Of a stretch of 49,715 nt of DNA, positions 15,926-23,725 are shown in pieces; the stretch's first letter is position 1; every line of letters begins with the position of its first letter. The position numbers were made by a program, and so were the translations under genes. The stretch is from NCBI GenBank assembly GCA_012719175.1, contig JAAYAX010000009.1:1-49715 (forward strand). Direction: 5' to 3'. The DNA comes from Methanomassiliicoccus sp. Its GTDB lineage: Archaea > Thermoplasmatota > Thermoplasmata > Methanomassiliicoccales > Methanomassiliicoccaceae. The notes below the pieces were generated by a model, which did no database searches, was not told the origin of the DNA, and was given only the letters and a program-made list of their open reading frames with translations.

Positions 15926-16086
15926 ATGTCTGGGGGTGCGTAACACCAGCTCCAACAATACCTGCCTTCAAGAGCTATCTTGAACAGAACCTCGAACGTG
16001 GAATTGATTCTAAAGTGCGGAATGTTGATTAGAACTTGGAACAACTCAAGAGTCTTGCTGACAAAGTGCTGCATACAAGTGATTGA
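15926..16086 (+). pseudogene. Small ORF with an apparent frameshift and an in-frame TAG
   Basis: ATG 15926 opens a frame that stops after five codons. Adding one G to the G5 run at 15932-15936 would join it to a frame encoding TPAPTIPAF, SYLEQNLERG, then TAG at 16030-16032, then NLEQLKSLADKVL and a TGA at 16084-16086. The read-through product would have about 53 residues and looks like an amphipathic helical protein. I favour a decayed small gene. Programmed frameshifting or pyrrolysine read-through is possible but unsupported. TAG is a normal stop elsewhere in this window. Confidence 0.4.
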
Positions 16087-16116
16087 GGAACGAATATTGT
16101 CGATAACAGCATGATG

Positions 16117-16160
16117 AAAAAATTAAGGTGTAGAGGAAGCGCCCCATCCTGCGCTTCCTC
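16117..16160 (-). terminator. Strong hairpin plus T6 run on the minus strand
   Basis: A perfect 10-bp stem, GAGGAAGCGC (16133-16142) with GCGCTTCCTC (16151-16160), has an 8-base loop. On the minus strand it is followed after ten bases by six T (16117-16122). It lies just downstream of the 39-codon minus-strand ORF and looks like its terminator. Confidence 0.55.
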
Positions 16161-16175
16161 CAAAGGGGGCCGTGC

Positions 16176-16295
16176 TCACACCACCGCCACGATCAGCCTT
16201 GTTGTCTCCCATCCTGACAACTCAACCCAACGACCCTTAACAGGACCGATGTCATGCCAGCGGAACGATCCGTGCCTGTTTTTGTTGCATCCCAT
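16176..16295 (-). CDS. Putative 39-residue peptide or ORF fragment
   Basis: ATG at 16295 directly follows an in-frame TAG; stop TGA at 16176-16178. The peptide includes GSFRWHDIGPVKGRWVELSG and an LIVAVV end, a composition that looks protein-like rather than random. A TATA box at 16338-16345 and a hairpin terminator at 16117-16160 bracket it, giving a predicted RNA of about 190-200 nt. It may be a true small protein, a dual-function RNA, or a remnant of a larger gene such as a transposase fragment. I do not recognise a family and no ribosome site is visible. Confidence 0.35.
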   Translation of the reverse strand: MGCNKNRHGSFRWHDIGPVKGRWVELSGWETTRLIVAVV

Positions 16296-16306
16296 CTAAG
16301 ATATTG

Positions 16307-16443
16307 CGTCCGACACTAGTCCGACAAGAAAGGTAATACATATAACTTGTATTTAATGATTTGTAGTGGACGGGCTGACGATGATAATAATGTGATGCCA
16401 GATAGTATAACCTAATGCACTTTGAAAGAGCCCGTCCGACACT
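16307..16443. repeat. GTCCGAC repeats and a 9-bp inverted repeat
   Basis: GTCCGAC occurs at 16308-16314, 16319-16325 and 16434-16440. The first and third copies lie in an 11-bp identical block CGTCCGACACT (16307-16317 and 16433-16443). GGACGGGCT (16368-16376) and AGCCCGTCC (16429-16437) are inverted copies 52 bases apart. They lie between the minus-strand unit and the TPR gene promoter, so a shared regulator site is possible. Confidence 0.45.
16338..16345 (-). promoter_or_regulatory. TATA box of the minus-strand small unit
   Basis: TTATATGT on the minus strand within an AT-rich tract; expected start near 16316. Two tandem GTCGGAC motifs (minus-strand reading) lie exactly around that start. 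Confidence 0.5.
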
Positions 16444-16483
16444 GTGTAGCCAAAAATCAATCTTTCGTAACTTATAGAAAAGC

Positions 16484-16492
16484 CTTTTTATG
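16484..16492 (+). promoter_or_regulatory. TATA-like element of the TPR gene
   Basis: CTTTTTATG, with an expected start near 16513, leaving a short leader that includes the GGTGATGG ribosome site just ahead of ATG 16530. Confidence 0.5.
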
Positions 16493-16529
16493 CAACTACC
16501 CCAATGCTTCTCGATAGAAAGGTGATGGG

Positions 16530-19500
16530 ATGGGATTTCTAGAATCGCTCCGCGATAAGGAGCTTAGAGGGCTCTATAGAGCTCGAAAGCTGGTCGAGAG
16601 CGCTGACCTGCTTATCGAAAAAGGTCATGTTCAAGAAGCACTGGCCGAGTTTGAGACAGTCAAAGAACTGGTGTCTCGGGAAGGTATCAAGGAGAGCCCC
16701 CACTCCAAGGACTACGCTGATCTGCTGATCGTCCTTTCAGGAGTGATGTTAAAGGCCAAATCATATGATGATGCTCTAGCGACGGCAGACAAAGCGCTGA
16801 CGTTGAACCCATCCAATCCTTCCGCCATGTCCGCCAGGGCCCGGGCGTTCGCGGTGAAGGGATCACCCGCAGAAGCCATCACCCAGATGGACCGAGCGAT
16901 AGAGCTCAAGGGCAATGATAAGAAGTTGCTCTTTGATAAGGCCAAGGTCCTGGAGCAGTCGGGGGACAAAGAACAGGCGGCCGCGGTGCTGAAGAAGGTA
17001 GTGGAGATGGACCCGTCGGACATCGAGACCTACGACGCGCTCATCGCCCTAGATGATCAGAAGAGATGGACCATGGCCAAGGCCGAAGCTCTGCTTCGCA
17101 GCAAGCGGTATGATGATTCCCTCAAGGCTCTAGACGATGTTCTTTCTCATGACCCCAAGAACCTGGATGTAATGCTGGTCAAGGCCAAGATCCTGATGGA
17201 GGAGCGTTGCTTCGATGAGGCCTCTGCGATATACGATATGGTGCTGGACATCGAGCCGACATCGTTCAGCGCCAACATTGGCAAGGCCCTGGTGCTCCGT
17301 TCCGCGGGGGAACTGGAGGCCTCGGTGAAATTCTACAAGGAGGCCTTGAGAGCGGACGTGGAGAGGAAGGAGACATGGAACGAGGTCGGCCCCTTGCTGG
17401 AACAACTCAAGCGGTTTGAGGAGGCCGAGATGGTCTATACCCACGCGCTGAAGCTCGATCCCGATTACCTCTCCGCTCTGGAGGGCCATTACCGTACCCT
17501 GCAAGCTCTGGAGAGGTGGCCAGAGATGATCGATGCGGCCTCGCTCGTGCTGGCGCAGAAGCCGGAGCTCGCTGTCCACAAGAGCAAGATCACCGCCCTG
17601 GTTAAGACCCAGCGCTTCAAGGAAGGACTCGAAGCGGTTAACACCGCCCTGCTGCAGTTCCCCAAGGAGCCGGAGCTGGTCTCCCGCAAGAGAGATATCT
17701 CCGCGGCCCTGGGCATGGGGGATGAGACCGTCAAGTACTGCGAGGAGATACTTGCCGATAAGCCCCACGATCCCGAGACCATGTACGATCTGGGAGTGGC
17801 ATATTGCAGAGCCCTCCGGTTTCATGAATCCATAAAAATGTTGGAAAAGGCCCTCAAGACCCATGAGGACAAGGAGAAGGTCCTCCTGGCCCTGAAGGAT
17901 GCATATAAGGGCATAGGCAAGGACAAGGATGTCCTGATGATGTGCGAGCGGGTACTGGAGATCAACCCCCAGAACACCAGCGCCATGGTGGACGCGGCAG
18001 TGGCCCTGGACCGCTCTGGAAGAAGGGAGGAGGCCTGCCAGCTGTACGACCAGACCCTGCAGCTGGAGCCAGGCAACCAAGATGCCCTGCGCAACCTCTG
18101 CATCTCGTTGTTCAATCAGAAGAAGTACGATCGTGCTCTGGAGAAGTCCCTGGACGGCACGCAGCTTTTCTCATCGGACCCCAGCTTCTGGATGATCAAG
18201 GGGGACACCCTGTATGCAACGGGACGGTTCTCGGAAGGGGCGGAGGCATTGGCCAAGGCCATATCCCTGGACCCTACCGACAAGAGGCTGTGGTGGTCCC
18301 GCGGCATGGCCCTGGTGTCCGACGGCAGGCACGAGGAGGCGATAGTCTCCTATGATGAGGCCCTTAAGTTGGACCCTCAGGATTTCAACATACTCATCAG
18401 CAAGGGAGTGGCCCTGGCAATGATGGACCAGCATTCCCAGGCGATCCAGTGCTTCGATAGGGCCATCTCCGTGGACGAGGACAACAAGTTCGCTCAGGTC
18501 CAAAGAGGACGCTCCCTCGCCAAGCTAGGCATGCACGCCGAGGCCGTGAACTCCTACAACCGCGCCTTGGCCCTGGGCCACAAGGACCTGGAGGTCCTGG
18601 AGGCCAAAAAGGGGTCCCTGAAGCTCCTGGGTAGGGTGGACGAGGTGATCTCCACCTGCGACCAGATACTGAAGCTGGATCCCAAGAACAAGGCGGCCGC
18701 CATGGACAAGGCTTCCTCCCTTCAGACCCTGGGAAGGGTGGACGAGGCGCTTAGGACGTACAACAAGGTCCTGGACGGCAATCCGCGGGACGACCTGGTG
18801 CTGGAGAAGAAGAAGGAGGCCCTGATGCTGAAGGGGGACTACACAGGCGTGATCGATGCCTGCAACCTCCTGCTTCAGATCGAGCCTCGTTCCAAGTCCG
18901 CCCATACCGATCGCGGTGACGCCCTGCAGGCGCTGGGCCGGACACAGGAGGCATTGATCGAATATGATTATGCCCTGAGGCTCGATACCAGCGATAAGGC
19001 GTTATACAACAAGAAGGGGATCGCCCTGATGGACCTGGGCAACTATCAAGGAGGTGCCGAGGCCTTCGACCGCGGGTGGAAGATGGACCCCGGCGACTCG
19101 GTCATGCTGGACAACAAAGGCCGGGCCCTTTTGATGTCACGCGATGCCTCCGGAGCGCTGGAGGCTTTCAATCATGCGGCGAACATAACTCCTGCCAACC
19201 ACACCTTCCGCATGGACCAGGGACGGGCCCTGGCCACCCTGGGCAGCTACGACCAGGCACTGGAGGCATTTGAAGCAGCCCTGCAGCTCAATGCCAACGA
19301 TCCTCAGGTGTGGAAATACAAAGGGAACGTGCACCTGAAGCTCGGCAACAAGGAAGAGGCCATCAAGTGCTTCGACCGCTCCGCGGAACTGGGCTCCCCC
19401 GATCCCGCCACATACCTGTCCAAAGGTAAGGCGGAGGAGGAACTGGGCAGGCTCGAGGACGCACTTGGCTCGTATCTTGATGCGGCCAAGATCAACGCCA

Positions 19501-21344
19501 ACGACGCTCGGCTGTGGATGCGTATAGGGATCGCGCAGGCCAAGCTCGGCAAGCTCCCAGAGGCGGTGGAGAGCCTGGACCGTTCCATCGCCCTGGACCG
19601 CACCAACAATCGTGCCTGGCTCAACCGTGCCGCCCTGCTGGAAAGGCTGGGGGACGATGAGGAGGCGCTGCGTTCTTACGATACGGTCATCGGTAATGAG
19701 CCCCAGGACAAGTATGCCTGGAGCGGGAAGGGTCGCATCCTCATGAAGATGGACAAGCTCGACCACGCCAAGCGTTCTTTCGACCGGGCGCTGGAGCTGG
19801 ACCCGCAACTAGAGTCGGCAGTGGAGGGCAACACCGCCCTGGATTTGAAGCTGAAGCAGCGGCAGATCTCCATATACGCGGCCCGGGTGCTGGAGTACGA
19901 GCACCGCCGTAACGCCAAGGTAACGCGCGAGGAGGCCTTCAAGGACTGTGGGCTGCCCTTCAGCGCCCTGGACGAGGTTACGGCATACCTTCAGGCCAAG
20001 GAGGCAGTGGACGTGGAGGGGCTGGACGAGGGGCGCTTCCATGCCTACGAAGTGCTGTCGCACGATGTCCTCATGGCCACCCTGGGCAACCCCAACTATC
20101 AGAGGCAGGGGCTGCGCCTGGCCGACGTGTACATGAGCATGCCGGACCGAGATGTGGAAAAGGCCAAGAAGGTCATGTCGTACATCGAGACCGTCAACAA
20201 GATGGACTTTACCCCTGAGGCCATGGACAAGAAGACCGAGAAGATGGTGCGGGCGGCCCTGGAGCTGCCCTCGTCCGCCCATAGCACCCTGGGGATCATG
20301 CAGAACCTGGAGGTAGGTCTGTACACCGCCCGGCGGATAGTGAGCATGCTCAACAGCTTGAGCTCGGGAGCATCCGCGCCCCGTCAGTATCAGGTAGCAA
20401 GGGAGCGGCCCCCGTCAACAAAGGATGCGCCTCAGGCACCCGTTGCAAAGGGGCGTGTCAGATCACGAGAGACAGTGGACCCTGCCGATGTGGAGGGGAG
20501 CTATGAGAGGCAAGAGGTAAGACCGATGTTCAAAAGGAAGAGGAGAGAGGAGGCCGCACCCGCGAGGCCCGTGGACCGCTCCAAAGCGGTGACTGTCACT
20601 TATCAACAGGAGACCGGCCAGTACCATGGACGCAAGTGCCTTTTCCATGGGGGGGCGGCGGTGTCAGTGTGCCCCAGCTGCGGGACCATGTTCTGCATGG
20701 ATTGCGTAACCAACCTGGATATCTGTCCGAGGTGCCAGCTGGCCATCGACTTCGTCGATGGGGCGACCATAGGCAAGGCCGTGGACGACAGGGACCTTAT
20801 AGAGACCGAGGCCCAGAGGAAGGCGATCCAGCAGCGGTGGGCGATGAAGCGCCTGGCGGAGGCGGATCGCAACAGCGCTGCCGGTGAAAAGCAGTACAAG
20901 GCCGTGGAGCGGGAGCTGAAGGCTGCGAGGCCGGACAAGGAGAGGATGGTGGAGAGGCTGGTGCAGGAGTCGCAGAAGCGATATAACGCTCCGCCGGTCC
21001 AGAACGCCCCCCAGGCTGCATACCGTGCGGCCGCCGAGAGCGTGGAAGAGGCCCCGCCCACCCTGAAGGAGCAGATCGAGATGCTGCAGCAGGACGCCCC
21101 CGAGCCGCAGATCTATCAGCCGGCGAGCATGGTGGAGGAGACCATGCCCAGAGAGGCTGCGTTGGCAGAGGGAGAGCTCAATGAGATGGAGGCGGTGGAA
21201 GCAGCGCCAGAGCCCGAGGAGATATTGCCGGATGAGCGCGCCCCTCCCGTGAGAAGGTCCGACGACCGGAGGGAGAAGCTGAGGGAGATCCTGGAGGCCG
21301 AGCCGGAACCGGCGGCTGAGGTGCGTGACCTGAGCCGGTTGTAA
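16530..21344 (+). CDS. Giant TPR-repeat protein with C-terminal Cys-rich treble-clef-like domain
   Basis: 1604 residues. From about residue 20 to 1100 it is an almost unbroken array of some 30 tetratricopeptide repeats (for example ALEAFEAALQLNANDPQVW, AVESLDRSIALDRTNNRAW). A helical region follows (about 1110-1290), then a flexible linker. A zinc-binding-like module lies near 1366-1402 with C-x8-C-x2-C-x4-C-x2-C-x6-C-x2-C spacing (KCLFHGG...CPSCGTMFCMDCV...CPRC), like B-box/treble-clef fingers. The last about 200 residues are acidic, low complexity and coiled. It has no signal peptide or membrane segment, so it should be a cytoplasmic scaffold. The partner proteins are unknown. It stands alone with its own promoter. 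Confidence 0.88.
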   Translation: MGFLESLRDKELRGLYRARKLVESADLLIEKGHVQEALAEFETVKELVSREGIKESPHSKDYADLLIVLSGVMLKAKSYDDALATADKALTLNPSNPSAMSARARAFAVKGSPAEAITQMDRAIELKGNDKKLLFDKAKVLEQSGDKEQAAAVLKKVVEMDPSDIETYDALIALDDQKRWTMAKAEALLRSKRYDDSLKALDDVLSHDPKNLDVMLVKAKILMEERCFDEASAIYDMVLDIEPTSFSANIGKALVLRSAGELEASVKFYKEALRADVERKETWNEVGPLLEQLKRFEEAEMVYTHALKLDPDYLSALEGHYRTLQALERWPEMIDAASLVLAQKPELAVHKSKITALVKTQRFKEGLEAVNTALLQFPKEPELVSRKRDISAALGMGDETVKYCEEILADKPHDPETMYDLGVAYCRALRFHESIKMLEKALKTHEDKEKVLLALKDAYKGIGKDKDVLMMCERVLEINPQNTSAMVDAAVALDRSGRREEACQLYDQTLQLEPGNQDALRNLCISLFNQKKYDRALEKSLDGTQLFSSDPSFWMIKGDTLYATGRFSEGAEALAKAISLDPTDKRLWWSRGMALVSDGRHEEAIVSYDEALKLDPQDFNILISKGVALAMMDQHSQAIQCFDRAISVDEDNKFAQVQRGRSLAKLGMHAEAVNSYNRALALGHKDLEVLEAKKGSLKLLGRVDEVISTCDQILKLDPKNKAAAMDKASSLQTLGRVDEALRTYNKVLDGNPRDDLVLEKKKEALMLKGDYTGVIDACNLLLQIEPRSKSAHTDRGDALQALGRTQEALIEYDYALRLDTSDKALYNKKGIALMDLGNYQGGAEAFDRGWKMDPGDSVMLDNKGRALLMSRDASGALEAFNHAANITPANHTFRMDQGRALATLGSYDQALEAFEAALQLNANDPQVWKYKGNVHLKLGNKEEAIKCFDRSAELGSPDPATYLSKGKAEEELGRLEDALGSYLDAAKINANDARLWMRIGIAQAKLGKLPEAVESLDRSIALDRTNNRAWLNRAALLERLGDDEEALRSYDTVIGNEPQDKYAWSGKGRILMKMDKLDHAKRSFDRALELDPQLESAVEGNTALDLKLKQRQISIYAARVLEYEHRRNAKVTREEAFKDCGLPFSALDEVTAYLQAKEAVDVEGLDEGRFHAYEVLSHDVLMATLGNPNYQRQGLRLADVYMSMPDRDVEKAKKVMSYIETVNKMDFTPEAMDKKTEKMVRAALELPSSAHSTLGIMQNLEVGLYTARRIVSMLNSLSSGASAPRQYQVARERPPSTKDAPQAPVAKGRVRSRETVDPADVEGSYERQEVRPMFKRKRREEAAPARPVDRSKAVTVTYQQETGQYHGRKCLFHGGAAVSVCPSCGTMFCMDCVTNLDICPRCQLAIDFVDGATIGKAVDDRDLIETEAQRKAIQQRWAMKRLAEADRNSAAGEKQYKAVERELKAARPDKERMVERLVQESQKRYNAPPVQNAPQAAYRAAAESVEEAPPTLKEQIEMLQQDAPEPQIYQPASMVEETMPREAALAEGELNEMEAVEAAPEPEEILPDERAPPVRRSDDRREKLREILEAEPEPAAEVRDLSRL

Positions 21345-21389
21345 GCGACCTCATCCGGTCAGATGGTCCTGAGCGACGGAAGACCTGGC

Positions 21390-22691
21390 TCAGTAGTCCA
21401 TCAGCTCGCCCTTCTTCATGAACTCGCGGAGAAGTGAGGTGGCGTAGCAGCCCTTGTTCAGCTCGAACGAGAATCGGACGCTGTCCTCGGCGGCCTCGTA
21501 CCGGAGGTCCTTGACCCTCCCGAGGATCTCCCTCCAGCTCCCCTTGGAGGAGCACTGGTGGAGCTGGGGTACCATGAAGTCCTTTGCCTCCAGCCCCTCC
21601 CTCTCGATGATCAGGCGCTCGATCTCGCCCATGGTCCCCTCGGAGAGTACGGACTCAGATCCGAAGAGGACTCCCCCTATGTACGCTCTGCCGTTCCTGA
21701 CCTGCCTCTCCACAAGGTCCAGGTTCTTCGATGTTACCGGAACACCGTGATCGTGGTCCGGAAGACCTTGACGGTCCACGGGGAGGACTACGTCCCCAAC
21801 CAGAGGGCGGTTGAGAGGCAATCCCCTGCGGATACGCTCGCTCACCGTGAGGTTGAAGAGGTACGACTGGTAGGCATGGACGAACATCATCTGCAGGTTG
21901 GGGGGCAGCACCCGGATGGCTCCCATGTAGTCATCAGGGTTGCGGGCCAAGAAGCCTATGATCATCCTCTCGAAGGTCAGCGTGCGGGGGAAGTAATCCA
22001 GCGCCTCGCTGAAGTCCCGGTTCTCGTCCAGCCTCTTGCGGGCCTCCCTGGCGGCCTCGCTTTCCTGAGGTACAGGATTCCCGGCGTAGGTCATGACCGC
22101 CCGCTCGAAGTCCCCCTTCACGATCCACCTCCCCACCTCATGGGTCACCGGGCGCACTGCCCCGAAACGTTGCACCCCGAAGAAATTGGGATAGCCGCCC
22201 AGTTGATCGAGGGCGGCCGCCGTCCCATCGAGGGACGATCGAAGATCGTTTCCGGATAGAGCAGTCTCCTTCACTTGGATCTGGAACCGGTTCCCTACGA
22301 GGTCGCCGATCGTGAGCGGCTTTTTCGCTCGATATGCCCCCTCCACACTGACCTGGTGGATATGTACTTCCATGACCTGGTCCACGGGGGCCAGGAACGA
22401 CATGAGCTGAGTGGTGATCGCCCTCTTGTCCTTGGTCCCGGCGAACCCGATGGAGTCCCGGGAGATGCCCAGGGCCTTGGAGAGCTCCCGCACCAGACGG
22501 TTCATCTCCCAGTTCTGGGCGGTGACCTGAGCTATGGTATAGGGGCCGATATCGTTCCTCTCGGGAAAGGAGGATACCTCCTCGACCAGAAAGTCCTCGG
22601 GCGAACGCTTCAGCCGTCCCCCGATCCCAGTGGTATCAGAAAAATAGACCTCGAGGCCTATGACAGCCTCACGGGAACTGCACTCCAGCAT
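21390..22691 (-). CDS. truD: tRNA pseudouridine(13) synthase TruD
   Basis: 433 residues, normal for archaeal TruD. The N-terminal part has EDFLVEE near residue 32, and the catalytic motif GTKDKRA holds the nucleophilic Asp at about residue 88. NFFGVQRFG near 170 and the inserted TRUD domain follow, with NKGCYATSLLREFMK near the end. It isomerises U13 (and possibly other positions) in tRNA. It starts two bases after the rpoL stop, so it is the second gene of an rpoL-truD operon. Confidence 0.96.
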   Translation of the reverse strand: MLECSSREAVIGLEVYFSDTTGIGGRLKRSPEDFLVEEVSSFPERNDIGPYTIAQVTAQNWEMNRLVRELSKALGISRDSIGFAGTKDKRAITTQLMSFLAPVDQVMEVHIHQVSVEGAYRAKKPLTIGDLVGNRFQIQVKETALSGNDLRSSLDGTAAALDQLGGYPNFFGVQRFGAVRPVTHEVGRWIVKGDFERAVMTYAGNPVPQESEAAREARKRLDENRDFSEALDYFPRTLTFERMIIGFLARNPDDYMGAIRVLPPNLQMMFVHAYQSYLFNLTVSERIRRGLPLNRPLVGDVVLPVDRQGLPDHDHGVPVTSKNLDLVERQVRNGRAYIGGVLFGSESVLSEGTMGEIERLIIEREGLEAKDFMVPQLHQCSSKGSWREILGRVKDLRYEAAEDSVRFSFELNKGCYATSLLREFMKKGELMDY

Positions 22692-22692
22692 G

Positions 22693-22977
22693 TCACTTGC
22701 TCTTCTCTAGTTTCTCCCGCGCTTCCTTGAACTCATTGGAGAGGGTCTTGGCAGCCCTCTTCAGCGCGGTCTGGGGCTTGCCGCTCTTGACCTTGATCGT
22801 CAGCACCGGTATGTCCAGATCGGGGTGACCAGTAACCCACTTGACCTCCTCCACGCCCTCGTCCGCCAGGAGCTCGCTGATGAGCGGCTGGATCAAGGTC
22901 ATATCGGCGTCGCGGATCTGGACCTGTATGGAGTCCTTATCCTTGTCAAGGAGCTGAAGTTGCATGAAGGCGCTCAA
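22693..22977 (-). CDS. rpoL: DNA-directed RNA polymerase subunit L (Rpo11)
   Basis: 94 residues, the size of archaeal Rpo11. The sequence follows the subunit pattern: strands IQVQIRDADMTL, a helix LIQPLISELLADEGVEEVKW, a GHPDLDIPVLTIKVK strand pair and a long C-terminal helix ALKRAAKTLSNEFKEARE. Rpo11 pairs with Rpo3 in the alpha-like assembly platform of the polymerase. The N-terminal sequence is somewhat divergent, hence slightly reduced certainty. It is followed directly by truD. Confidence 0.88.
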   Translation of the reverse strand: MSAFMQLQLLDKDKDSIQVQIRDADMTLIQPLISELLADEGVEEVKWVTGHPDLDIPVLTIKVKSGKPQTALKRAAKTLSNEFKEAREKLEKSK

Positions 22978-23119
22978 TACTGCCGCCGATTATAAAGGTT
23001 TTCTCCTTCGCTCCCATATCCCCTGAGCCTCATGGCCAGCCCCATGGGCATGTGGAGAATGACTACCTGGGAACGATGGAGAAGGACGGTAGCATGTTGG
23101 GCATGCTTCTGGACTTACC

Positions 23120-23536
23120 TCATCCCTTAGGTGGTACGATCAAGACGGGGATGTGAACATGATGCGTTACCCTGCTGGTGACGCTCCCCAGGAGAAATCC
23201 CTCCACGCTCCCCAGTCCCCTGCTGCCCATCACCAAGAGGTCATAGCCCTTCTTGGACTCGTCGATGATGTGCATCGCTGGATTTCCTATCTTCTTGATC
23301 ACTGAGTAGGTTATACCAGCATCCTTCAGGATCTTCTCCGCCTTCACGAGCTTTTCCAGCTCATACTCCGGGATCTCACGAATGACGATCCCCTGTCCGG
23401 AAGCGGCCGGTGGGTGCCACACAAAGATCAGCGTTATGGAGGAACCGTATTTCCTCCAGATATCTTCCGCATATCTAACGGCCTCTTCGGAATTCTTCGA
23501 GCCATCAACGCCGACCAACAACCGTTCCATTACCAT
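23120..23536 (-). CDS. Universal stress protein (UspA family)
   Basis: 138 residues. It begins LLVGVDGSKNSEEAVRYA and ends with the ATP-binding signature GSRGLGSVEGFLLGSVTSRV, so it is of the ATP-binding class. Start is ATG 23536 or the second ATG at 23530; AGGAGG and GGGAG upstream do not decide between them. The upstream region is very AT-rich and carries a TTGATT-n9-AATCAA inverted repeat (23559-23579), a possible operator. It is monocistronic. Stress role by family; no specific trigger can be read. Confidence 0.93.
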   Translation of the reverse strand: MVMERLLVGVDGSKNSEEAVRYAEDIWRKYGSSITLIFVWHPPAASGQGIVIREIPEYELEKLVKAEKILKDAGITYSVIKKIGNPAMHIIDESKKGYDLLVMGSRGLGSVEGFLLGSVTSRVTHHVHIPVLIVPPKG

Positions 23537-23558
23537 CTCCCGAGCATCCTCCTAAAGC

Positions 23559-23579
23559 TTGATTGAAAAATTAAATCAA
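23559..23579. promoter_or_regulatory. Inverted repeat upstream of the universal stress gene
   Basis: TTGATT (23559-23564) and AATCAA (23574-23579) separated by nine bases, in the AT-rich promoter region 23-43 bases before the start codon. Plausible binding site for a dimeric regulator. Confidence 0.35.
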
Positions 23580-23725
23580 AAAGCTCTATATTAAACAAAT
23601 TTTTATTTCTATCTATACATGATGAAGGAAGATATCGACCACCGCGTCGGCGCCATCGGCAGGTATGACCAGGAATCGGTGGGTGGACAGAAAAGGTCAA
23701 CAACCTGGAGCCATCGATCGTCCTC

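Larger units (their letters stand above)
15780..16529. other. 750-base stretch with a broken small ORF, a minus-strand small transcription unit and repeats
   Basis: No intact gene of normal size. From left to right it holds the tRNA promoter, a plus-strand TATA box with a frameshifted and amber-interrupted small ORF (15893-16086), and a minus-strand unit with TATA box, 39-codon ORF and hairpin terminator (16345 back to 16117). It also has three copies of GTCCGAC and a 9-bp inverted repeat, and the promoter of the TPR gene. Codon use in the ORF remnants (GAA, AGT, CTT) differs from the neighbouring genes. Confidence 0.6.

Noticed and set aside
16111-16299. 62-codon plus-strand ORF
   Set aside because: It is antisense to the minus-strand small unit, includes the hairpin sequence, and its Cys/Ser/Pro-rich product shows no recognisable pattern.
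17130-19808. Long minus-strand frames under the TPR gene
   Set aside because: These are shadow frames produced by GC-rich repeated codons; they lack start signals and domain features.
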